Of a DNA stretch of 64,000 nt, positions 19,991 to 30,300 are shown piece after piece (position 1 is the stretch's first letter; every line of letters begins with the position of its first letter). The notes below the pieces were generated by a model. That model was not told the origin of the DNA. It ran no database searches and saw only the letters and a list, made by a program, of their open reading frames with translations. The DNA is from Ustilago trichophora. Taxonomy: Eukaryota > Basidiomycota > Ustilaginomycetes > Ustilaginales > Ustilaginaceae. The position numbers were made by a program, and so were the translations under genes. The DNA is taken from the NCBI GenBank assembly GCA_900323505.1, contig OOIN01000007.1, positions 1,178,001-1,242,000 of the forward strand, read 5' to 3'.

Positions 19991-20746
19991 CGTTGCGGAT
20001 ATCCTGAGAATCTGTCTTGAACTCCGTTCGGAAAGTATTGAGGTGTGCTGTATCTAATCAGATTCTGCTTGTGACCATGGATATGCTTGGGCCCTTTGTG
20101 CTGCGGATGTCAGAAAGTAGTTGATACACAAATGTCAAGAAGGTGTCGGTGAGCAGGTTGCTTTGCAGCTTGGCGCTCTCAATGAGAATCTGATGCACGT
20201 GATTTTGAATAGGGTCTCGTGCGATAAGGCGCTTTGGCTAAGCGAGGCACAGAATGCTGCGATTTTCAAAGTCCAACACCTCCACTTGAGAGAGAGAGAG
20301 CGTGGTGCGCCGGGTGATTCTGCATAATCAAATCTTGTTGGCGGCATACATCCAATCGCTCCTGTCCGAGCGACAAAGAGGCAGAGATCAGTTGTAGGGT
20401 GAGAACCGTGTCCATGTCAAAGTCGAGCTCATGGGAGGAGCAACAAGCGCTTGAGCTGCGAGAGGTAGAGGACACCCTTTGGGTCAGATAGCGAGTGGAC
20501 CCTATCAGCAGCCACAGGAGTAGCAGCAGCAGTAACGTTAGCAGCAGCAGCAGCAGCAGCAGCAGCACTAGCCGCCATCCGCAGTGAAATTTGACCGATT
20601 TGGGCCAATTTTAGGGACCACACAAGCTTCATCACCCGCGTCTCGGATGAGCCGCATATCACTGTGTAGTGAGTAAGTGCGTGATTTTGAGCAGCGCTTT
20701 TGTCACAGAGCGAGTCACGCTTGACAGCAAAGAGGAGAGTATGAGA

Positions 20747-20775
20747 TACAGTACAGTACTGTACTGTACAGTAGT
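20747..20775. repeat. TACAG/TACTG repeat with two overlapping palindromes
   Basis: GTACAGTACTGTAC (20751-20764) and TACTGTACAGTA (20762-20773) overlap. It lies about 530 bp upstream of the Ubc8 start codon. Confidence 0.85.
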
Positions 20776-21033
20776 ATTGCGCATCCTCATCATGTGAGCT
20801 GAGAGCGTCAGATCGCCGCAAAGAATAGCTTTCAGGGAACCGGTCAAGTGGCCGGAGCGCATTTCAAGCGATTCAGCTGCCGAGGACTCAGATCGGACCA
20901 GACCCTGTCTCTGAATCTGGCCCACACAACCCTTTCACCCAACCCACTCCTTTCGAGTTCCCGCACATTTTGACCCCCTCTCTCCACACTCCACACTCCT
21001 CCTCTCCGCCTTTCCACATCCATCGGCCTACTT

Positions 21034-21075
21034 CAAAGCTCCTTGCTCAAAGCTCCTTGCTCAAAGCTCCTTGCT
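21034..21075. repeat. Three tandem 14-bp units
   Basis: CAAAGCTCCTTGCT is repeated exactly three times, about 230 bp upstream of the Ubc8 ATG, probably in the promoter or 5' leader. Confidence 0.9.
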
Positions 21076-21301
21076 CAAGAGATCCTCTTTTCAACATTGC
21101 ATACACCTTCAACATCAAGCGCAATACCGAGCGAGCAACCAGCGCAGCACCAAGCTTACACCCCAACGCAAGCACAGCGCACACTCACAACCGCATCTCG
21201 TACTCAGCTTCGAGCCAGCTTTCACGACGGCCCTATCCCACACAGACCAAAGCTACCACACTTCCATACCCTCGACCACACTCGAAACGTCGTTGTCCAA
21301 C

Positions 21302-22100
21302 ATGACGTCTCCAAAACGTCGCATCGAGACGGATGTCATGAAGCTGTAAGTGGTCTTTCTCGCACTGGTAGCGAGCACCTTGCCTCTTTTCTGCTCATTA
21401 CTGACCCCCGCTTTGCTTCTGTGTCTCACCATGCTTTGATTCGATATCACTCAATCTCCCTCGTTTCGCCTTGCCTGAACAGTCTCATGTCGGACTACGA
21501 GATCACCCTTATCAACGACAGCATGCAGGAGTTCTACGTCCGGTTCCATGGACCACAGGAAAGTAAGTATATAGCCGCGTCGCTGCCATCCAGCTGCATC
21601 AAAGCATCCTCTCGCATGCTCTCAACGGACTACTGACCCTTTTCTCCTCCGTCGGTTCTGCAGCTCCCTTTGCCGGCGGCGTGTGGAAGATTCACGTCGA
21701 GCTCCCCGACCAATATCCGTACAAGTCCCCCTCGATCGGCTTTATGAACAAGATCTTCCACCCCAACATTGACGAGCTCTCCGGTTCCGTCTGTCTCGAC
21801 GTCATCAATCAAACCTGGTCACCCATGTTTGACTGCATCAACATCTTTGAAGTCTTTCTCCCGCAGCTGTTGCGTTATCCAAACCCTACCGACCCGCTCA
21901 ACGGAGAAGCAGCCGCGTTACTGATGCGCGAGCCCAAGACCTACGAAGCGCGCGTCAAGGATTACGTCCAGCGCTTTGCAACCAAAGAAGCCGCCAATGC
22001 TGCAGGGCAGGAGGAGGACGAGGATGAGGACGAGGAGGATGAAATGTCGGATGTAGGCAGCTTTTCGGATCACGAGCCGATGGGCGATATGGAGATGTGA
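21302..22100 (+). CDS. UBC8: Ubiquitin-conjugating enzyme E2 Ubc8/UBE2H
   Basis: E2 enzyme of the UBE2H class; the yeast homologue works with the GID ligase in degrading gluconeogenic enzymes. Exons 21302-21345, 21483-21562 and 21664-22100 give 186 residues. Splicing reads [15 protein letters not shown] then [19 protein letters not shown], then across intron 2 [20 protein letters not shown]. The catalytic core contains [18 protein letters not shown] and [13 protein letters not shown], with the active cysteine at residue 85. [20 protein letters not shown] is the UBE2H-type block that separates it from other E2 classes. The acidic tail ([18 protein letters not shown]) is also typical of Ubc8. 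Both introns have GTAAGT donors and CAG acceptors. Confidence 0.95.
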
Positions 22101-22531
22101 AGTTCCTCTGCTCTGTCAAGTCCCAGCATCAACCTTGTCGTAGGAGCGGCAGAGGCTAGTCTCTCTTTCTCGCTCTACCAATTGGTCACTCTCTGCATGT
22201 CTGTTTTCCGTCCCTGCCATCTGTATCAAGTAGTCCCATCGCATGTTTCGCAGTTTCCCCCCTTTGGTCTCGCCTCCTCACAAACGTACATTTCATGACC
22301 CCCGTTTGCAGTTCGTTGTCAACTTCAAGTCAAACAAACCAATGTCAGCCCAAATTTTGTGCGCATGGGGTGTGGTAAGAATGTCAATTGATTAGCCGGA
22401 CAAGCGTCTAGAGATAAGCGGGGTTTGAAACGTGAATGTCTAAAAAAAAAGTGAATGTGAGTGATGAGAGGTGTAAAATGGTAGTTTTGCAATGTTGAGT
22501 GAGAAGCTTTGCTGTTAAGTGAGGATTGCAT
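22101..22531. other. Convergent 3' intergenic region
   Basis: Spacer of 431 bp between the Ubc8 and LETM1-domain stop codons, presumed 3' UTRs. Nothing further is recognised. Confidence 0.6.
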
Positions 22532-23857
22532 CTATTGCTGGTGTTGCTTTTTGTGGTGGGATTGGTGTTTTGAACTCTCTTGTCGGGTGAGAACTTTTTT
22601 CTCCTCTTCGACGACTTGGCGCAGGACGTCTTTGGTTTTGTCGATGAGTCCACGTGCGCTTTCTGCTTCTAATTCGCTCTTGACTTGTTGCAAGGATGTT
22701 GGGTTGTATAGCTGAAGGGAGAGGAGGGCTGCTGATTGATCAGAGAGTGTGCGGGTGTCAGGGTTCCTGGTTGTGTAGCGTAACCACGTTCGTAGAGACT
22801 CGAACATGTCGCGATGTTCGATTCCCGAGCAACGCAATCCTCGTTCACCGCATGCCTTTGCCAGTGCATCCACGTGCTGAGGAATCGCCCCGAATCCACC
22901 ATCTGCACACATCAGAGCGTCATCCTCACGAATATATGCCATATGCGTATCCAATCGTCGACGAATCATCGCCGATCCACCCCAAGTCGATAACGAGAAC
23001 ATCTTGGCCAACTTGGAGAGATCCTCGCTGCTCAGCGATCTGAAAAGATCCTCCTTGCTATCCTCGGACTGCTGCTCTACCAGGTGTGCCTGTGTAAGCT
23101 GTGCACCCTTCTTACTCGATCCTTCGACAATGACGGGCAAAAGACCTTTGAGAGAATCCGACTCTTTCAGCTGCTGAAAGGCTTCTGCGCGCTTCACCTC
23201 TTCTCCCATCCTAATCTTGGTCAGCTGATTTGGCAAGATGCATGTCGAAGGCAACAACGACGGTGCCCAGATGACCACTAGCGGTAGAGCCTCTTCCAAA
23301 ATGAGCAGGATGAAGAGGAAGAGTGGAAGTTTGCGCATGTCGGCATTGTGCGTATGTATCAATTGTGATTCTTCCCTGGTCAACGCTGCACCACCGGAAG
23401 CAACTCGAGCTTGAACCTCTTTGACTCGGCTTCGATTGGCCCAGATCTGCTTGACTCCGTTAAAGTAGAATTTGAAGAGATACTTGGCCGTTGCCCACAG
23501 CTCCTTGGCTCGCTCGGTGAGAGTCTTCGCCGGCTTGTCGGTGTCGGTGGTGACGGCAGTCGAAGAAGAGTCTTTGGTGGTGAGTTTTGTCTTTTCGCAT
23601 GTGGACGGTGCTGGCGATTGTGTCGGCTTTTGTTGCGCTTGAAGCAGGATGTGAGATTGGTGCATCATTCGTACTGCTCCGAAGAGGAACTGTTGCCGTC
23701 TTGTTGTCGACGACGAACATGATGGCGAGATGTTTCTTGATGCTGTCGGGCTAGCGTTGGATCGAAGGGTGGATCCTGTGGCTGTAACGGCGGATCTTGT
23801 TATCGCCTGAGTACCACTGCGATGCGCAGCAGCTCTGAGGGTGCTGGAAGCTTGCAT
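22532..23857 (-). CDS. LETM1-domain mitochondrial protein
   Basis: Putative mitochondrial inner-membrane protein of the LETM1/Mdm38 superfamily, linked to K+/H+ exchange and to membrane docking of mitochondrial ribosomes. 441 residues from the first ATG (23857); the frame extends upstream only through non-ATG codons. The N-terminus is a convincing presequence (STLRAAAHRSGTQAITRSAV, no acids). The stretch AKYLFKFYFNGVKQIWANRS precedes a strong membrane segment, about residues 179-211, in KLPLFLFILLILEEALPLVV. The following LETM1/ribosome-binding-like region includes LSSEDLSKLAKMFSLSTWGG, RRRLDTHMAYIREDD and GLRCSGIEHRDMFESLRTWL. This layout resembles the shorter LETM1-domain proteins rather than canonical Mdm38/LETM1. 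No EF hand is seen. Confidence 0.82.
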   Translation of the reverse strand: MQASSTLRAAAHRSGTQAITRSAVTATGSTLRSNASPTASRNISPSCSSSTTRRQQFLFGAVRMMHQSHILLQAQQKPTQSPAPSTCEKTKLTTKDSSSTAVTTDTDKPAKTLTERAKELWATAKYLFKFYFNGVKQIWANRSRVKEVQARVASGGAALTREESQLIHTHNADMRKLPLFLFILLILEEALPLVVIWAPSLLPSTCILPNQLTKIRMGEEVKRAEAFQQLKESDSLKGLLPVIVEGSSKKGAQLTQAHLVEQQSEDSKEDLFRSLSSEDLSKLAKMFSLSTWGGSAMIRRRLDTHMAYIREDDALMCADGGFGAIPQHVDALAKACGERGLRCSGIEHRDMFESLRTWLRYTTRNPDTRTLSDQSAALLSLQLYNPTSLQQVKSELEAESARGLIDKTKDVLRQVVEEEKKVLTRQESSKHQSHHKKQHQQ

Positions 23858-26800
23858 GATCGACAAGCTTCGCAGACAAAGTTGCGTTGTTGGGAGCAAT
23901 GTACGACCTTGAGTCCGTGGAAATAGAAATGTGTCTTGTCTTCGGTGTGTGAAAGTCTTGGTTCGAAAAGGATTCTTTTCTCGTTCGTGATATCAGCTGT
24001 GCTCGATGTGTCTGTGTTGACACGGTACTCGTTAGGTCTCGAGATGGAGGAGGATGATACTGTCGAAAGAAGAGTACCTTTGCCCAGCTTTCAAGCGAGG
24101 GTTGTTGAACGAAAGACTCCGGCTAGCCTTTAAAAAATAACTGCAGTACACCCACAGACACACGCCCATTTCTTCGCGAGCACCCTGATTTGATACAGCC
24201 AAACGCCGGTTCCGAATTTGGCCTTCTAACATTTCACTCGAGATTATGCAAGCGTCTGAATGTGTTAAGTCTCTTTTACTTGAAAGTGTCGATCGTGACC
24301 TAACAAGGCTAACTATTTACATCGCCGATAAGACGCGCCATAGATCCGATCATTAGGTGGATCACCGACGTTGACGAGCGGCCAACACATACACGTGTCT
24401 GTACCCGATATCGATCGCATCATAAGGCTGGCTGGTTTTGAGCCGAGCCAGAAACGAAGAGGGAGAAAAGATCATCGGAGAAACAAGGGTCGAGAAGCCA
24501 GAAGATGGGCTAGATCCGCTCCTTTGCTGTTTTAGGGCAGGCTTTCCCATTGGGTCTTTGCCGGTGAGCAGTTGAGAGAGCAAAGGCGATAGAGGGAGAG
24601 AGTCTCTCGAAATTTTGGGAAGATTGATGTGGCTTTTCTTCGAAAAGGTGCAGAAAAGAGGCCAGACTAGAAATTTGGGGCAAGGCTCAACCGGTTGGAT
24701 TAAAAAATAAAATTAAAAATGAAGAGTCCAACAACATAGTCGTCAACGAAAAAAAAGTAACAGGAGAGCGCAGTGCCGAGGAAGAGCAAGAAAGGTACAT
24801 TTCGCAATATTTTGGTTTTCCTTTCCTTTTTTTATTTTTATTTTTTTGGCAATTTCCTTGAGAGTCAGAGAAGCTTAAAGTGCCACTATTCGCTTAGCAA
24901 CGGAGCAGCAGCGAAGGAAAAAGGAAACGCACGAGGCAAGAGACAGAGAGTTGCCCGGATCGGCTTTGCCGCCCCATCCATCTCTGCCTCCTCCCGTGTT
25001 GGACCCTGAAAGATGTCAATTTTCGACTTGAACGGCAAGAACAGTTGACACTGAAATTCTGTTAAGTGATCGCATTGCTAGACTCTGTCTTGGACATAAT
25101 GTAACGTAGTACTCGTGCTTTACATCGCCGACATCTAAAATGATGAGAGACTGAAAGACGGTGAAGAACGAAGAAAGGCTGACGTGGAAGAAAGGCGTGA
25201 CCGATAGCTCCTGCCTGTGGGCTTCCTTCGGGGATGGACGGAAGAAGGTACTGTAACTCGAGCTCTCGAGTGTCTTTTCGAGGCAGGACCTCCCGCCGAC
25301 CTCTTCCGGCGAATCAGCGTTTTCCAGAAACCAATCCTCTAGAGATTGATACACACTTTCTCTATCGTGTCTCTGTCAGTCACACTGAACAAAGTCATTC
25401 TTTGAACTGCTGGAGATGTACAACTCTCTTATCTAGTTTCAAGACCTTTGACTCAGTTAGCTAGCTGGCTGACTTTCTGATTGAGATGGACGATACAGTA
25501 TCTTCTGCGATTTGCTACCACTTCAGAAGCTTTCTTTGAAGCCGCACGCACGGACTGATCCGTTGCTTGACGAAAGGTGGGCGATATTCGTGCGCACGTT
25601 TGAGGGCGGTGCAACTGCAGATTGGCAAAGTGAAAGCGTCAGTCTAAGCGGATGATTCTCGGGCCAGTGACCCTTCTGACCCTTGATGAAACCGACGCAA
25701 CTTTTGGCACCGAATTAGCCGCGTGGGCTTTTTCGCGACTCTGTTTTTTTTTGGCAGAGAGAAGAAGTGTTGTTCTACCGCGAAAATAATGGAATTCGGC
25801 CTCTCCGACATACGCATGGGTGGGGGTGGAGGACGAAAACGAAAAGGAAGAAAGAGCGCTGCGCTATCGATGCCGGAAATGTCGCGTATCCGTGCGCAGT
25901 TGATAGAGAATTGTGTAAGAGACTCCATCATCTGGGATAAGGCAAGGCTTGGGCTGATCTGACCACACGTTGAAGAGGCGCAAGTAGTCACAAGAGTGTT
26001 GATGTAGAGCCAAGGTGGTCTGTGTGCCAGTTTCTGCCAAGACGATCTCCAGCGGATGTGTCAACAGGGCAAAAGAAGAGGGTCTTGAGGTCATTCTTGA
26101 AACCGAAAATGAACCGCTGGTTTGACTTGTCTCCGATGCCAGGTGATGCTGAAGAGCATGTGTCAAAAGGCTCATCATCTAGAGCGATGTACGAAGTATC
26201 GTGATCCGTGGTCGGAGTGCTCGAGATACAGGAGAATACGGACAACCCTGATAGCGTTCAGATTGATGATATGACCGCTCACGCTCTCAGAGACGGACCA
26301 TCCGGTATTGACCTCTCTTCCAGCTCATTTTGCTGAGCTGCGAAGCGGACAGTCAAGGACTTGACATGTGTCCAGAAGGAGAGCACACCTCCTTATCGGC
26401 CGTCCTGTCCACCCTTGTGGCTAAGCAGAGAAGAGAGAGAAGAGAGACAGAGGGAGAAGCTTCTCCTGGGGCGAAACCTGGTGAACACAGATTCCGAAGT
26501 TGAACCCTTTCTTTGTATTAATAAAACTTGAGCGGTGCTGCTGACCGAATTTTATTTATTTTTATCTTTACAAAAAAATCAATTTACACCGTATTTCATT
26601 TTGGCTGTCTCTCTCGTGGGTGGGTGGATTTTTGATTTGTTTTTTTTTTGGCCGTGGATGTCTTTGTGTGTGTGTGTGTCTTTTTTTGTGTTGCGGGGAC
26701 TGTGCGTTCAGACCGCTTGTTGGGGCTCAGTCTTTCTGCTTCTCCATTGCCCTCTCTGCTCTCTTTGATGGTTTGGAGTTCCAAGCTCATTCGGTCCGCC

Positions 26801-27300
26801 TTGCTCTTTGTCTCCCAAGACTTCTGAAGATCCTCTCTTTCGGCATATCCTTCCTTGCCACCACACCATCACCATCATCATCCACCCTTCACTCCATCTC
26901 CCTTTCTTCGATCGCAGTGTGCTCTTCAAGACGCTCTGCAACATTCACAACCGCCTTCTCTGCTAAAACCGAGTGACGACGGGATTGGCTACTTCCTCCT
27001 TTCTTCTCTATCTTCCCATCATCATCATCATCATCATCATCTTGCTTGTCGCTTCCACCTGACGACTGGAACAATCGAGCTCGACATCTCTTTAATCGAC
27101 TCTTACGCTTCTCTCATTCGACGACCACGATAGAGAGCTTCTTGATTCGATTTGCTTCATCGACTCTTCCCTTAAAGACTTCATAGCAAACCCATCCCAG
27201 ATCGCCTGCTGTTTGACGACCAGCTTGCTTCTGCTCCTTTGATCCGACTTCAGCTTTTACCCAACTTCCCCGGCTCTTCGTTCATCTCAAACGAGGCACC
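23858..27300. other. Gene-poor region upstream of FAS
   Basis: 3.4 kb without a recognisable gene. It includes the LETM1-gene promoter at the left, AT-rich stretches (about 24700-24860), a T-rich/TG tract (about 26640-26690), and a pyrimidine-rich leader with a CAT repeat (about 27016-27042) before the FAS start. On the minus strand four moderately long frames (24362-24705, 25016-25354, 25644-25991, 25988-26245) have protein-like composition but match no family I know. They may be exons of an unknown gene, relics, or chance. The size suggests an extended FAS promoter. Confidence 0.45.
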
Positions 27301-30300
27301 ATGTCGAGCATTAAGAACGCACCCTCTGACGACTCTTACGTCGAGCTCTCCAGCCAGAGCAGCGGCAATGGCAACGGCAATGGCAACGGCGCGCTCCTCC
27401 GTGCTCTGACCATCGCCTCCACCTCGGGTCTCGAGGTCCAGATCCCTGTCCCTTCCCAGCCTTTCGACGCCTGGATCGTCGCCGACGTCCTCCGCGAGGA
27501 GTTCCAGCGATCGCTTGCTGCTTCGCCCGAGGTCACCGATGTCCTCGAGGTCCAGGAGGAGCAGGAGGTCGCCGGTGCTGCCGAGAAGGCCGCCGGTGAG
27601 GCCAAGATCAACCTTGCTGCCAAGTTCCTCGGCTTCCTTGCCTCGCGTGCTTCCGTCAAGACCTCGAGCCACGAGCTCAACCTCCTTCAACACGCCTGGG
27701 CTCACTTCCACGAGGAGTTCCTCGCTGAGCACGGCAGCGTCCACGACCTCGTCGCTGCTATCGACTCGGATCTCCGCACACCCGTCCTGCGAAGCTACTT
27801 TGAGGCCTACGTCCAGCTCGAGACCGCCGGCAAGGCCAAGCCTTCGCTCGTCACCCCCAAGCTCTTCTCTCTTTCTGCCCAGAATAAAGCCGAGGTTCAC
27901 GCCGTCTTTGGTGGTCAGGGCAACAACGAGGTAAGTTTTTCTCTCTCCAGCACATGTTTCCTTTCTCCTATTCCTTTTTTTCGCAGCCTACGAATAGGGC
28001 GCTTAGGCAGCTGATGTCACCGAGCTTGCTGCTCTGCCCTTCGCAAGAGGAGCAATAGCAGCATTATTGCATCGTCAGCTGTCATCGGTCGGGCTTTCGG
28101 TTTTCGGGTTTCGACGTTTTGGATTTTTTTTTTTCCCCTCCTTTTTGGAGTTGCTTCGGATTTTTGGATCTTGTTTTAGCGAACGCGTGGAGGGCAAAGC
28201 CGCGAGGCAGTAGAGCAGCATGGCGGATCTTGCCGAGTGGACTTCTTTTTCCCCACGCCTTTTTTGTGTCTGGCTCGCGTTTTTCTTTCTGGTCTTCTCA
28301 TCTTTTTTCCCAAAATTTTTGGGAAATCGGCATGGTCGGCGAAACCATTTCGACGCACAGACAGGCACAGCATAGGCAAAGCTCAAACGTGGATGACGCG
28401 CGATTTCCGAAACATTTTGGATACTCGCTCGCATCAACGACAACGCTGCCGTTGAGCTGCCTGCCAGCCAAAAGACCAAAGCAAAAGTTCTCAAAACCAT
28501 TTTGGCTACGTTCAAAGGCAGACGCGACCCTGCAGCTTGTTCAGTTGCCCCAGTGGAGGTGGGCGATGACGGTTTCGCCGTGTGACCTGGCAGCCAGACG
28601 TCCCTTTTTGCCTCGGTCAATTCTCGGGCAAAAAATAAAATAAAAAAATAAAAAAATAGAACTGGCTCTAGGATCAACGCAAAAAATGGTCGCTGGAACA
28701 TATGAACCGGCGAAATGCGTCGAGGCCGTCGAATGAATAGCGGAACGATGCCAATCGAAGCACCTCTTGATCGAGGTGTGGTACGCATTGCAAACTATTG
28801 ACAGGCATTCGTCACTTCCACTGGGATACTCTAGATGCTGAAGCTTTCAGCTGTGTTCGATTTCTCATGCTACATTTGGCCTGGTCCGATATCTCTCAAA
28901 GTCATCTGTATAACGGCTTGCTGACCTTATTCTGCTTTTTGATGCTCACAGGCCTACTTCAAAGAGCTCCAGACCCTCTTCGACACCTACCGACCTCTGG
29001 TTCAGCCTTTGCTCGAGTCGACCCAGCCCGTCTTCGACAAGCTCGTTCAGGATGCTGTCAAGCAGGGCTTTGCCAGCTTCTACACCCACGGCCTCAACGT
29101 CCTCGGATGGCTCACTGGCGCCGCTCCTGAGCCTGCCGTCTCGTACCTCGCGAGCGTTCCTCTCAGCTTGCCCCTGATCGGTCTGACCCAGATCACCCAA
29201 TTCCTCGTCAGCATCCGTGCCTCGGGTCTCACTCCCGCCGAGTTCCGTTCGCAGATCAAGAGCGCCACTGGTCACTCGCAGGGTATCATCTCTGCTGTTG
29301 TCCTTTCGGCTTCCGACAGCCTCGAGTCATTCAACACCAATGTTGCCAAGGCTCTCGAACTCCTCTTCCACATCGGCAAGCGCGGCCAGGAGTTTTTCCC
29401 CACCCTCGCTATCGACCCCGCGCTCGTCAAGGACACCATCGATGGCGGCGAAGGCGAGCCCACGCCAATGCTTGCTGTCACCGGTCTCGAGCAGAACATC
29501 CTCGAGAAGCACGTCCAGAAGACGAACTCGCACCTTCCCGAGTCCCAGGCCGTCTCGATCTCGCTCTTCAACGGTCCTCGTGCCTTCATTGTCACCGGCT
29601 TCCCCAAGGCTCTCGTCGGTCTCGTTGGCAGCCTTCGCGCCATCCGTGCCGACTCTGGTGCTGACCAGGGCAAGATCCCCTTCAGCAAGCGCAAGGCCGT
29701 CTTCCGCATGAACTTCCTCCCCGTCGGTGTTCCCTACCACTCGAGCTACCTTGTCGGTGCCACCGAGAAGATGCTCCAGGAGGACTACGCTGGCCGCACC
29801 ACCGTTTGGGAGGCCTCCGAGCTCAAGGTCGCTGTCAAGAACACTGAGGACGCCTCGAACATCGCCAGCTACCGCTCGGAGGACATCCTCAAGAGCATCG
29901 CCGACCAGATCTTCACCAAGCACATCTACTGGTCCAAGGCTTCTGACCTCCCCAAGACTGCCACCCATCTCATCGACTTCGGTACCGGTGGTCTCTCTGG
30001 TATCGGTGGTCTTTCCGCCCGTATCCTTGAGGGCCGTGGCGTCAGGGTTGTCATTCCCAGCGGCACCCACGCCCGCAGCAGCGAGCTCTACAGCGCCACC
30101 GCGGTCAATTTCGAGGAGCGCTGGGAGGATGTCTGGTCCCCCCGCCTCATCAGGACCAAGAACGGTATCAAGATCGACACTCCCTTCTCACGCACCACTG
30201 GTCGTGGTATCTTGATGGTCGGTGGTATGACCCCCACGACCGTCAGCGCCAACATCAATGCTGCCGTCCTCAACGCTGGCTACGTCATCGAGCTTGCCGG

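Larger units (their letters stand above)
19991..21301. other. Intergenic region between Lsm1 and Ubc8 genes
   Basis: 1.3 kb between divergent genes, so it includes both promoters. Contents: a palindromic TACTGTACAGTA cluster (20747-20775), a CAG/CTG tract near 20541-20570, and three copies of a 14-bp unit (21034-21075). On the minus strand between about 20580 and 20050, three overlapping frames give protein-like but mutually out-of-frame segments (see findings). I could not assemble them into a gene. Confidence 0.5.

Noticed and set aside
20266..20568. Poly-leucine frame on the minus strand
   Set aside because: Its start is the CAG/CTG microsatellite read as leucine. Only its downstream part is kept, as a tentative finding.
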